Assembly (NCBI GenBank): GCA_022747635.1
Contig: JAKTNV010000027.1
Location: 2,713,001-2,777,000 of the forward strand
Length of the DNA: 64,000 bases
DNA from: Hetaerina americana
Lineage: Eukaryota; Arthropoda; Insecta; Odonata; Calopterygidae
Reading direction: 5' to 3'
The translations under genes were made by a program, and so were the position numbers. The notes beneath the pieces were generated by a model. That model saw only the letters and a list, made by a program, of their open reading frames with translations, did no database searches and was not told the origin of the DNA. Below, piece by piece: positions 21,545 through 30,598 of this stretch; position 1 is the first letter of the stretch, and each line of letters begins with the position of its first letter.

Positions 21545-21995
21545 ACGTAACGTACGCGAACCGTTCAAAATGTGCGCTGCAATGCAAAAATCGCACTAGC
21601 TGTGAAGTCCGATCTGTGATTAGGTTTTTACTGGCAAAAAACTAGCACAAGTTAATTGAAATTCATGGGCGACTTTGTGAAGTGTGTGCGGAGACGGAAG
21701 AAATGAGTGAAGGCGGAGTGAGGCAGTGCTGGATTCTCAGTTTAAAAAATGGCCACAGCACCCACCAGTGCTCACGACGAGGTCCCCCGCAGTGGTCGGC
21801 ATAGCGTTGTGACAGGAGGTAGATAGACGGCATCGAAAAGCTTTTGTATCGTTATGATAAATGCCTCAAAATTAAAAGGCGGCTATTTAGAAAAATAGAT
21901 TAAGAATTTGCCTTTCAAAATTACTCAATATAACTTTGTCTTGTCACAAGGTCCATATTTGATTTCAAAACGTAAGTTACTTTCTGGACGGGCCT
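21545..21995 (+). mobile_element. Internally deleted mariner (AAGTAACTTACGTTT lineage), plus strand
   Basis: The transposase N-terminus (SCEVRSVIRFLLAKN, from about 21597) and an IHG.LCEV-like helix region are joined to a C-terminal remnant (RYDKCLK, near 21855-21875). The right TIR (AAACGTAAGTTACTTTCTGG) ends near 21995. Stops interrupt the frames, and the catalytic domain is missing. The left border is uncertain. Confidence 0.75.
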
Positions 21996-22720
21996 CGTGT
22001 TTCCTTAATGGTCATGCGCTCCGAAAAAAGTCGAGGGAATCAGAAATTTTTAAATCAAAAATATCAGTAAAAATGCCGAACTTCCTCGAAAATCATGTAA
22101 TAGTTAGTTGGTGAAATGATTCGAGATTTCCCGATGGATTTAATTTTCGATGTAGTCTCCGAGAACGGTGCGTGCCACGTGATATGTCGCGTGCCGCGCA
22201 GACCATGGCAGAAACAAAAAACTGCGAGGATTTCAAGGAGAAACCAGCTGCACGCGCAGCGCTGATGAGGCGTGGGCTCTGAAAAATAAGCGAATCAGAT
22301 TCCGAAACACTCCGGAGAAAAGTCTTGAGGAAGTGAGAGAGAAAGAGGGCTTGAGGAAAATCCGGGAATGGGAATCTGGGAAATGAATTGACCACGCGAG
22401 CGTATTCTTTAAACGGCTCCTGCTAAACCATTTCAAAAAGCACACGTCACTGTTCTTCCATTTTGTTTTTCCGTCTCTTTTTTTTTCTCTTGGCGTCCAC
22501 TTTTCCCTCCCCCTATCTCCCCCTCGATCTCTCAGGCGTCTTTGTTTGTTTTCGGTTCTGGAGGGCACTTCAGACCAAAAAAATAACAGTTGCGATCGTT
22601 AAAAGGGTTTGGTGGGCGTGGAGGGAAGGAGATCGAGTAAATACCAAGTGTAAAGGGGAATGGGCGGCCAAGATCGGGGAAGATAAGTGTCGATCCAGGG
22701 GCCAGAAGGGCTGTGTGCGG
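21996..22720. other. No recognisable gene
   Basis: Pyrimidine-rich around 22470-22540. Frames on both strands (22093-22395 -, 22233-22568 -, 22463-22783 +) carry no domain. Confidence 0.35.

Positions 22721-22779
<59 letters not shown>
22721..22779. repeat. (GA)n microsatellite
   Basis: An uninterrupted GA run of about 58 bases is followed by GGTGAAAGAGGT and a poly-G tract. Confidence 0.95.
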
Positions 22780-22781
<2 letters not shown>

Positions 22782-22969
22782 GAAAGAGGTGGGGGGGGGG
22801 TAGTAAAACGGAAGATGGGCCTACTAACTGGTGACTTATGAGCGTTTCAAGTGGCGTATGGTTTTTGCATCGTCGTCATAGCCAAGAATTCCAGAATTAG
22901 ATGTTACCCTTAAAGCCACCGCCTTGACTACGCACTATGCATGTAGCATGAGAACTAATGGAGGTCACT

Positions 22970-23110
22970 AACGGAGAGGTTTTTTATAAAGCGGAAGGAA
23001 AACAAATGAGGAAGTACAAGGTAAAGTGGGCGAGGAGAAGTTATTGTTGGGAGAGAGATCCTAATGAGGCAGGAATAATGGATGAAGGGCGCGTGGATCG
23101 GCAGTGGGAT
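22970..23110 (+). mobile_element. RTE-like fragment
   Basis: The block GGAAAACAAATGAGGAAGTA encodes RKTNEEV. It is followed by GAGGAGAAG..TTGTTGGGAG and CGGCAGTGGGATTTTGAAGA, as in the RTE copies at 23.25 and 50.3 kb. Only the tail of the coding region remains. Confidence 0.6.
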
Positions 23111-23215
23111 TTTGAAGACTTAGAAAAGAGCGAATAGATTTAAAATGTCGTTTTCTCCTCGAACCATTAGAGATCAAAATAAACATGAGAGCAATCGCCT
23201 AGGAGATAATTAGAA
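23111..23215 (+). mobile_element. LINE family B fragment
   Basis: AATAGATTTAAAATGTCGTT is followed by CCTCGAACCATTAGAGATCA, reading NRFKMSFSPRTIRDQN. This matches the end of the LINE B coding region at 24.4, 47.2 and 54.7 kb. Confidence 0.55.
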
Positions 23216-23247
23216 TTGGCAGTTTCTCTATTTTGTCCATTCTTTAA

Positions 23248-23722
23248 ATGTTTTTCTTTTTACTTAATAGACCCATCATTTTAGCAGTTCTACTGCATGA
23301 TTTGAATATACGTATCCTGTTATTAGGGAGCGTAGCTATGTGCGGCGCGGAAACGTGGTCATTGGAGCAGGAGGATAGACATAGATTGGAGGGATTTGAA
23401 ATGTGGGTGTGGAGAAGAATGGAGAAGATGAAATGGATCGAAAGGAAAACAAATGTGGAAGTGCTCGGTATGATGGGGGAGGAGAGGGGATTGTTGGAAG
23501 AAATCCTCTGGAGGCAGGAAAAATAGATGAGGGGCGTATTGACCGGCAGTGGGATGCTGAAAACTGTGATAGAGGGGAGAATGTTAGGCAAACGAGGAAA
23601 GGGCAGGAAGACTCGTAAAGTAGGGTTCTGGGTTGTGTTTTGTTAGGAGTCACAAAATATTTATTTAGTGGTTTTTTCCATCCAAAAACTACCTTGGCCA
23701 GTAGGTTACTTGATAATAAATA
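23248..23722 (+). mobile_element. RTE-like retroelement 3' end
   Basis: The frame 23248-23526 encodes MCGAETWSLEQEDRHRLEGF, EMWVWRRMEKMKW and GEERGLLEEILWRQEK, the region after the RT domain in RTE-type elements. It continues past a stop with GMLKTVIEG and RMLGKRGKGRK. The 3' UTR includes GAGTCACAAAATATTTATTT and ends in an (ATAATA)-type tail near 23705-23722. The same UTR, inverted, lies at 43265-43380. The minus-strand frame 23336-23842 is a shadow. Confidence 0.78.
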
Positions 23723-23724
23723 AT

Positions 23725-23910
23725 AATAATTGTTATCCCTACCGCGGTCGGACAATGATATTCTGATCCCTTGTCGTTCGTGGAAAAATTGACATCTCAA
23801 ATATATCTGTTCTACCCTTGATCTCTCTAACTTTATTGGCATGAAGTCTCCTACCGTAGTACGATGGGGTAATAATACATTTTCAACATCAGTGCTAAGG
23901 TTTGACGTCC
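23725..23910 (-). mobile_element. LINE family B fragment
   Basis: The + strand shows TACCGCGGTCGGACAATGAT and ATTCTGATCCCTTGTCGTTC, the complement of the GGGATCAGAATAACNTTGTC...CCGCGGTAGGG segment of LINE B. The reading continues to about 23900 through the complement of the ATTATTACCCC block. Confidence 0.7.
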
Positions 23911-24375
23911 TCCTTCCAATAAATGCAAGAGATTTAATCTGTAATTTAACCGGTAGATTACTAAATCATAATAATATTGATGAAAATAAATAATTTTACG
24001 TTTAAAAGCACGCCCTTTGAACTCTTATGTTTGTTATAATACGCCTAGAAGGTGAGCTTTTGAAAATGGTTGCGGTAAAATAAGTTAGACTAAATAATGG
24101 CTGCTGATGTTTGGCTATTTTTTATGAAAAACTGTTTCCTTTGCGTCCGCGTTTGTATCCGCGCTTTATCGGATCCGTCCTAATTCGATTTCGCTCTTAC
24201 CGTTTGGTGATCGGGGTAGAAATTCATTGTTTAGCATCGTCACAAAAGAGCCCCAATTCCAATATTCGTTAAGGGCATAATTATAGAATTTAATTTTCGG
24301 TTCTCGATTGTTTCATCAGCTTAGTTCCTCAGATAATGCAGATGCGCTAATCATTTTGTCATAGCAGTGCTTAAT
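23911..24375. other. No recognisable gene
   Basis: AT-rich DNA without domain or repeat match. Confidence 0.35.
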
Positions 24376-24700
24376 GTTGAAAACATATTATTTTCCCCGT
24401 CGCACTACGGTAGACGAGATACTGCCAATTAAAATTAGAGAAATTAATTTTAGAACAGATAGATTTAAGATGTAATTTTTCCCACGAACGAGTAGGGATC
24501 AGAATAATGACAGAAAGTCCGACCGCGCTGAGAGGGAAAAGAATGTAAGGTCAAAAGTACGTAGTCTGGAGTGTAATCACCCCCTGCCACGGGGCAAGTA
24601 CACATTTTTTTTACAAGCATACATTTTATTTATTTTTTACATGCGTACATTTTATTTATTTATGACTACGTAAAAAATAAATAAAATACTAATCTAGCTC
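24376..24700 (+). mobile_element. LINE family B 3' end
   Basis: In order: a diverged CGGTAGACGAGATACTGCCA, TTAGAACAGATAGATTTAAG, ACGAACGAGTAGGGATCAGA, CCGACCGCG, then CACCCCCTGCCACGGGGCAA. In this copy the 3' hairpin is shortened and the tail is a set of ATTTTATTTATT repeats, partly inverted, up to 24700. Confidence 0.7.
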
Positions 24701-24959
24701 CTCTTAGCCGAACGCCATTCAATTGGAGGGAGGGGTAGGTAGCCCCTTTCCCTGAACTTATTTCTCTTCATTTGCGCCCAGGATTGTCACCTTGATTGAG
24801 GCAGATATTTTTTCGACCACCAGTCAATTGAAAATGCAGTATCAAGTCTCCGTTGGGACCCCAAATGAAAGCGCCTAAATTAAGGGCTGCTTCCTATTCC
24901 TACCTTGACCCTACCTTGGTCACCCGAGTGGCGTAACGCGTGAAAATATAGTATATGTG
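24701..24959. other. Spacer without recognisable feature
   Basis: No domain or repeat is visible. Confidence 0.35.
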
Positions 24960-25120
24960 GTCCCGTCTAGTGGCTGCTCGCTGATTGGTCGGTTCCCGGA
25001 GAACTCCCTTCCACGCGTTGTGGTTCCGAGTCCCTCATCTTCGACCTGAAGACGCCGAATGTAACTTCGGTGAAACTGTTGTCTGAATCAAACAACGACG
25101 CGGTGAAACCCTACAATGCA
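24960..25120 (+). repeat. Penelope-like terminal sequence with hammerhead-like motif
   Basis: CTGAAGA (25046-25052) is followed by one base, a 6-bp stem GCCGAA/TTCGGT (25054-25059, 25066-25071), then GAAAC (25072-25076), four bases, and GTC (25081-25083). After it comes CGACGCGGTGAAACCC (25096-25111). The order CTGANGA, stem II, GAAA, minimal stem III, GTC is that of a type I hammerhead ribozyme as described in Penelope-like retroelements. One extra base separates CTGAAGA from stem II, and stem I is not clear. A Penelope-like terminal repeat is my inference. Confidence 0.45.
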
Positions 25121-25386
25121 GAGTACTTCAAACCACCGCCGCGAAAACTTACGCAGCCATATTCTGAATTAAATGTTTGACGTTTTGTGTCTTTGGTACG
25201 AGTTTTCACGAGCATAGCGGCTTTTCTCTCCACCTTATTCCATTCTGTAATCACTGTTTTTGAAAAGAATTCCAAACGCTCGCCGCATACTGTATGTGAG
25301 GTCTTAATAGAATCAAATAGCACTTTTTCGTCACTACACCTTCCGACTATACGTTTGACGGGTGCTAGCCTCCTTAAATCGTGCAT
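25111..25386 (-). other. Unassigned open frame beside the Penelope-like motif
   Basis: A 91-codon minus-strand frame encodes basic, helical-looking sequence (EWNKVERKAAMLVKTRTKDT). I do not recognise it. It abuts the hammerhead-like motif and might belong to the same element. Chance is equally possible. Confidence 0.3.
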
Positions 25387-26220
25387 ATACAGGCCCCCTC
25401 CACCTTACCCTGCCAGGCAGACCCCCCTCCACCGCTCCGTTCGCGCCAGAGAAAATCAGTCCTACCACTTTTGGGTGCGACCGTGTATGTTATCCCCGAG
25501 GAAAATCCGATGCAATGGTGACCCCTCGAATTACTGAATGTATGCAGCATTTTTCAAGCCGCAAAAACCATTGTGAAATGTAATACATACGTATGCGTCA
25601 CTCTGGCCCATGATTACTCATGGATTGAACATACGTAGACGGCAAATATTCGGCGAAGCGAACTGAAATGTAGTATTTACACGTGAAGAGGATGTTGGAG
25701 AAATGCGGAGAGAAAGTGGAAGGGCGTTAGTACTTGTTGCTTATTAACCACACTTGGAGTAGGTGGCTTATGTAGTACATGCTGAAGTATTTGGGCTCCC
25801 TATATACTATATCTAGGTCGGTTTAATAAAAGAAATAGGTCGGACAACGAGGCTCGTTAAGAGGAGTTACGACAAAGAGTACATTGTAACCAAGAATAAC
25901 ATATATTAGTATAACGAAAACGGATGACTGATGATTTGAAGATGATGAATCCGCATCTCTGCAAGGGCACGGCAGTTTGGTTCTCCGAATCAAAACAGTC
26001 CTTTGCCGGAAGTTTGAGTGCGGAACCGATTCATTAAGTATCGATCTCCCTTCGGGACATCGTCCTATCCTTGTATTTTATCTTCTGCGATCCCTATGTC
26101 CCCTGAGTAAAAATATCCAGTGTTGCCAAAATTCGAACCACATTGCCCTCAGCTCGCGCAGTGTTTGCTCCCGGTGGGTGTTCGAGGAAGCTATGCGGCA
26201 ACAGTGGACGCCATTTCAGT

Positions 26221-26221
<1 letters not shown>
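25387..26221. other. No recognisable gene
   Basis: Unassigned DNA with no domain, RNA gene or repeat match. Confidence 0.35.

Positions 26222-26306
<85 letters not shown>
26222..26306. repeat. (TA)n microsatellite
   Basis: About 85 bases of uninterrupted alternating TA. The tyrosine/isoleucine-rich frames over it are artefacts. Confidence 0.97.
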
Positions 26307-26308
<2 letters not shown>

Positions 26309-26439
26309 AACGCATGAAAAGTTCCCCTGAAGAGTTCTTGTCTAAGGTAGCCGCCCCTCGTCTTTGTTTTTACCTTACTTTTCCTGAAATCGTTCTATAC
26401 CATTTTGAGGACCCCCTTTTTAATTCCCCCGCGGAGATC

Positions 26440-27275
26440 GAACACTGTGTGTATAGAAATTATTAATGTAGATAAATTTTGGAACAAAGGAAGTGGCGAA
26501 CAGGATATAAACTACGAAATAGAGGGTTCAGAACTAACTACGTCCAATCAAGTTAAATATTTGGGGGTTGTTCTAACACCACGCCTTTCATGGGGAGCAC
26601 ATATCAGGACAATATGCGGATCCGCTTTAAAGAAACACGGCTTCATTAAACGGGTGGTTGGGAAATGTAATGAAGAAGTTAAAGAGATGTGTTACTTCAC
26701 TCTAGTTAGACCTCATTTGGAATATGCCGCAAGTATTTGGGATCCTAGAGAGAAAATTTGGCAAAAAGAATTAGATCAAGTGCAGAGAAAATCCGCCAGA
26801 TTCGTGAAAAATTGTTAAGATAAGAACAGGAGTGTGACAGGTCTCCTCTTAAGGGATTTAGGCTGGGAGCCACTTGGAGGGCGGAGAGAACAAGCGAGGC
26901 TTAAGACTTGTAGAAAGATTCAGAACAAACGAGTTTAACGATTGTTCCCCGAACAATCAGGAATCATAATAGTAAAAAACCGAAGTCATTTTAGAAATAT
27001 TAAAAGCATTTAATTTACATGTCAGAACAAAATTAGACATTGGAAAGATATCAGGTATATTTGTAGGTGTGTGTGTTAGCTGGTAGTTTTTGTGTTTGCA
27101 GGTATTTGGGTTGTCAGGGTTTTAGCGTGAATGCAAAGCATTTTTTGTTTATGGACTGTACAAATGTGTGGCTTTTCCATGCGGTATTTTTTCTTTTCTT
27201 AGTTGCGGTTGGTGCCCTAACACCCCCCGTCGCACTCGCTTGCGTCGGCTTACGTGGTATTAAGTAGATTTATAA
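26440..27275 (+). mobile_element. LINE family A copy, RT tail and 3' UTR
   Basis: The 5' truncation lies near 26450. RT-derived coding sequence is followed by a 3' UTR with GTTTGCAGGTATTTGGGTTG, GGTGCCCTAACACCCCCCGT, a diverged terminal hairpin (CGCACTCGCTTGCGTCGGCT) and a degraded hexamer tail (TAAGTAGATT). It is more diverged than the copy at 9.6 kb. Confidence 0.82.
26458..26935 (+). pseudogene. RT C-terminal fragment of LINE A
   Basis: The frame that ends at a TAA at 26816-26818 encodes NVDKFWN, SNQVKYLGVVLTPRLSWGAH, IKRVVGKC, LVRPHLEYAASIWDP and QRKSARFVKNC. This aligns residue for residue with the copy at 10.0-10.4 kb. After the stop the same frame continues with DKNRSVTGLLLRDLGWEPLG, so a single in-frame stop killed it. 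The catalytic FADD region lies upstream of the truncation and is missing. Confidence 0.85.
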
Positions 27276-27348
27276 AATGCCGATCCTGAAACACGCTATC
27301 TTGTTCATTTGGAATTCTATATTTGTTGACATTGTTGCCATGGATATA
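27274..27348. repeat. Direct repeat, copy 1
   Basis: A segment of about 75 bases, starting AAAATGCCGATCCTGAAACA and ending TTGTTGCCATGGATATA, recurs at 27651-27725 with scattered substitutions. Similarity appears to continue weakly beyond. Confidence 0.75.
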
Positions 27349-27650
27349 ACTGACTGAAAAAAAATAATGGTTTAAACAATGGAAAAGCAGTTCTATTTCT
27401 ACAATTGAAATAAAGAAACCGATTTTTTTTGGGCAGGGCTTTTAGAACATGTGGGGATAGTGGTACGCGGAACTAGTCAAACCCTTAACGGCGCGATTGC
27501 GAGATAATGACTCTGCAAGGAAACCTTTCGGAGCAAGTGAGACGCCATTGCCTCATAGCCCGCTCAGCCTGTGGGTGGGCCCTAATAGAGAGATCATGTC
27601 AATTAAATTAGAGAGATTAAATATAGATCACTGAACTGCGTGAGCATTGA
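27349..27650. other. Interval between direct repeats, with LINE B trace
   Basis: At 27585-27640 the motif GAGAGATCATGTCAATTAAA followed by TTAGAGAGATTAAATATAGA matches the LINE B block GATCATGTCAATAAAATTAG. The rest is unassigned. Confidence 0.45.
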
Positions 27651-27725
27651 AAAATGCCGTTCCTAAAACATGCCATATTGTTTATTTGGAGTTATATATT
27701 TGTTGGCATTGTTGCCATGGACATA
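27651..27725. repeat. Direct repeat, copy 2
   Basis: Second copy of the segment at 27274-27348, starting AAAATGCCGTTCCTAAAACA. Transitions dominate the differences I can see. Confidence 0.75.
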
Positions 27726-28524
27726 TTCCCCTGGAATGAAATCCCTTTCGGTGTATAGGGTTAAAACAATGAAAGAGGAGCCCACGCATTTGAAAAGAGA
27801 TGGCGTACTCGTATTCTTCGGGGAAAGCCCCTGTTAGGGTCCAGTCCTAGTGCCTGTGCACTAATCTCAGTTTCCGGCACGTGTAGTGACCACACTCGAG
27901 TAGAAGCCGGACCATAGTAGAAGTTTTCGTGGGAAATGGAAGAGAGGGAGGGGGTAGATGTGCTCCTCTAGTGCTCCTAGAGCAGAATAGGCAAGAACGG
28001 TTCGAGCCTAGTAGTCAGCTCACGCGGAGGTTGAGGGCGGCCCCTGGTCAATTGAGTTCTTCATTGGAGTCGGAGGCGTGCGTGTACCCACATTGTGGCG
28101 AGTTGACGCGATGGGTTTGAATTGGCCGTCAAAAGGGTCTTCCTCCTCCCTCCCGCGAATGCCCCTACCCACTCCTCCGCAGCCGTCAACAGTCCCCGCC
28201 CCGCGAGGCCACCAATGCCGAGAGAACGGTGACGATCGGACAAGCCGAGGCGGCCTGACCGATGAGCATAGGTTAATCAATTCCGTTAATATCCTCACGT
28301 CCTGTCTTAAGGTGGCACCTCTTAGCCTCCTCGGGTCGTGAGCGTGTGTGATGGAGCGATCGAATGAAACGGAGGATGACACGTCAGAAGGACAAATCGT
28401 CTGAAATAATGAGCTGTGCAAATAAATGATGTTAGATAACGCCGTTCTCCGTCTCGTCGCAGTGCATCTTAAAGTTCGCGCTTTCCCTGCCGAAGAAGGA
28501 AAGTTTCGACTCTGGTATTAGTGT
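27726..28524. other. Unassigned, GC-rich near 28000-28350
   Basis: The minus-strand frame 28020-28421 (133 codons) and shorter plus-strand frames overlap in GC-rich DNA without any domain. No gene can be claimed. Confidence 0.35.
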
Positions 28525-28659
28525 TCTACGTCTGCATAATACCCCGGAAGCTGCCGCAAAGGCGTGTGGCGGGGGGTGTTAGATCATCACCCGTATAAGA
28601 GAGAATAAAACCACATGCAGCAAAATCAACACATCCATGCAAATGTACACCCACAGAAG

Positions 28660-28662
<3 letters not shown>

Positions 28663-28756
<94 letters not shown>
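28663..28756. repeat. (TA)n microsatellite
   Basis: About 94 bases of alternating AT open the composite insertion in the LINE A tail. Confidence 0.97.
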
Positions 28757-28757
<1 letters not shown>

Positions 28758-28791
28758 ACGATTGTCCGGAAAAACTCATACGAGCGGCACA

Positions 28792-28958
28792 ATAATGGGC
28801 TGACACAACATAACACAAATAGAAAAGAATAGAGACATATAAAAGAACACTTACACGGTCCCACCGTGTAAGTGTTCTTTCACCGTCACGGTTACACCGT
28901 GTAAGTGTTCTTTTATATGTGTCTATTCTTTTCTATTTGTGTTATGTTGTGTCAGCCC

Positions 28959-28962
<4 letters not shown>
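28792..28962. repeat. Fold-back element with about 68-bp arms
   Basis: Left arm 28792-28859 (ATAATGGGCTGACACAACAT...TTACACGGT) and right arm about 28894-28962 are near-perfect reverse complements. The intervening bases repeat the inner arm motif (CACCGTGTAAGTGTTCTTTC). (TA)n lies on both outer sides. No coding capacity. Confidence 0.9.

Positions 28963-28996
<34 letters not shown>
28963..28996. repeat. (TA)n microsatellite
   Basis: A short TA run follows the right arm of the fold-back and ends in CACACACACGCACA. Confidence 0.95.
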
Positions 28997-29005
<9 letters not shown>

Positions 29006-29158
29006 GCACATTCAAACATGCATTCCCGCCAAACGGCGAATAAATACTCATTTACATAGAAACAGATATAAGGAAAAGGGATAGGAACACACATAAAGGA
29101 CGAACACAATAGAGGTGGGGAAGGCGGAATCGAACGGATCACAAGAGTAAAAATATTT
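28997..29158. other. Spacer inside composite insertion
   Basis: No recognisable feature. Confidence 0.35.
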
Positions 29159-29236
29159 CCTTGACCGGGACTCGAACACCGGATCTTTCCACTTGCCGGG
29201 CGGATGATCTTATCCACTTGAGCCATCGAGGAAACG
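29159..29236 (-). repeat. tRNA-like SINE head
   Basis: On the minus strand an A-box-like ATGGCTCAAGTGGATAAG and a B-box GGTGTTCGAGTCC are spaced as in a tRNA. The outer ends (TCCTCGA/TCAAGGA) pair at most positions. The anticodon loop reads CCGGCAA, lacking the universal T at position 33, so I take it as a tRNA-derived repeat rather than a working tRNA-Ala gene. Confidence 0.6.
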
Positions 29237-29258
29237 TAATTTACCCTGAGATCCGTGG

Positions 29259-29262
<4 letters not shown>

Positions 29263-29344
<82 letters not shown>
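29263..29344. repeat. (TA)n microsatellite
   Basis: About 82 bases of alternating TA close the composite insertion in the LINE A tail. Confidence 0.97.
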
Positions 29345-29348
<4 letters not shown>

Positions 29349-29400
29349 GAAAACCTTTTAACTTACACTCGTGCATTTAAATATATACTATCAACTAACA

Positions 29401-29979
29401 GGCACCTACGAATATACCTTATGTCTGCAAAACGTTTAATCTTGTATTGACTTGTAAATTGAATGTATTTAACATTTCTATAGAGACTTCGATTTATTAC
29501 TATTATGATTACTGATTGTCTGGGAAAAGGAGTGTCTGTATCCATCTTCACTGGAGGAGTTTATCTCCATTATCTTATTATCTCTGTAATCTGATGTGCC
29601 GAAATATTGTGGGGTTATAATAATTCCATTTTTTGTCTCATTTTTGAACTCGTTTGTTCTGAAAAGTGTTTGATGACATTATCACAGCATTAGGTCAGTT
29701 TGCCAGTTGCCGATGTTATCGAGGGCGATGGTAATAAGGACGACGTGGAATAATTGAGTAATTAATGATCGAAGTTACATCAGCGAGTTTATAATATTAA
29801 TGATAAAACGATGCCTAAATTTCGGACATAAATTATGTAAAAAAAACGATCACATCAATGGGGAAACTTAACTCATCTTTGCTAAGGAAGTTTTTTTTTG
29901 GAATAAATCAGTCAGCTTTCGTCATTGGAATAAAAATATGCTCAAAAAATATATTTTCTCAATACGTCAAAAGGAACGT
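29401..29979. other. No recognisable gene
   Basis: AT-rich unassigned DNA. Confidence 0.35.
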
Positions 29980-30180
29980 AGAAGTCCAGTGGGTAGAACG
30001 CTGGGCTACTCCCCGGAGGACCCAGGTTCGATTCCCGGGCACGTCTCTGGGCTCCCTCGGCTTCACCCGAGCCGTGTGATTTTTCGGGGACCAGATCTAT
30101 CTGGGCGGCACAGGGGCCCCCCTCCCCTGCTAACGTTCGCATTTCACACGCGGTAAAGGACCTAGTACCAGGTTAGCCCT
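29980..30180 (+). repeat. tRNA-derived SINE-like element
   Basis: An A-box-like CCAGTGGGTAGAACGCTGG (from 29985) and a B-box GGTTCGATTCCC (30024-30035) are correctly ordered for an internal pol III promoter. A non-tRNA body follows, with CGGGGACCAGATCTATCTGG. The acceptor arm does not fold. The 3' border is a guess. Confidence 0.55.
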
Positions 30181-30412
30181 TTGTACACTATCAAACCGAC
30201 CGCATGGTTGATGACTGTGGTTTTCTTTGGTTTTGCTGCAAAGAGCTAGTCCGTAAACGTTTACTGTCTGCTTTCTTAGCCACTAGAAATGAACAGTGGT
30301 TTTCCGACAGCTAGCATTATCCTGCAGATCGCTTTAGTCCTCGCCTCATAAAACCAGTTGCCAACGTATTTAGTGCCAAAATTATTAGGGGAGCCAGGTT
30401 GGGAGTTCTACA

Positions 30413-30598
30413 TCTATATTATACTTCGCAAGCCGCCACAAGGAAATATGGCGGGGGGTTTTAGGTCACCACCCGTAAAAGGGAACAAAACCACATTCAA
30501 AACCAACGCATACATGCAAACCCATACCCAAAGTGGCGTAAACATTCATGCAAAAATCCTTTCAACTTACACGCATGCAAATATTATCATCTAAGAAA
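30413..30598 (-). mobile_element. LINE family A 3' tail fragment
   Basis: The + strand reads TACATCTATATTATACTTCG (degraded hexamer tail), GCAAGCCGCCACAAGG...GGCGGGGGGT (hairpin), GGGAACAAAACCACATTC, then CATGCAAAAATCCTTTCAAC. This is the same order as the other minus-strand tails. No RT sequence. Confidence 0.8.

Larger units (their letters stand above)
28525..29400 (-). mobile_element. LINE family A 3' tail split by a composite insertion
   Basis: The first part, 28525-28662 on the + strand, carries the complement of the terminal hairpin (TGCCGCAAAGGCGTGTGGCG), then AGAATAAAACCACATGCAGC and AATGTACACCCACAGAAGC. The second part, 29345-29400, resumes with GCACGAAAACCTTTTAACTT and ACTATCAACTAACAGGCACC, which follow directly in the copy at 60715-60960. 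About 680 bases of (TA)n, fold-back and tRNA-like sequence lie between. Confidence 0.78.

Noticed and set aside
23336..23842. A 168-codon minus-strand frame
   Set aside because: It lies antisense to the RTE tail and the LINE B fragment and has no domain of its own.
25046..25083. Canonical hammerhead ribozyme call
   Set aside because: One extra base separates the CTGAAGA box from stem II and stem I is not evident, so it is reported only as hammerhead-like.
28579..28864. Frames rich in alternating Ile and Tyr here and over other TA arrays (20.6, 26.2, 29.3, 56.2-56.5, 57.8 kb)
   Set aside because: They are translations of (TA)n microsatellites and carry no information about genes.
29159..29236. 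Functional tRNA-Ala gene
   Set aside because: The anticodon loop lacks T33, one acceptor pair is mismatched, and similar degenerate heads occur elsewhere, so a SINE origin is more likely.
28663..29344. CRISPR-like or satellite array
   Set aside because: The repeat is simple TA without unique, evenly sized spacers, and the context is eukaryotic.
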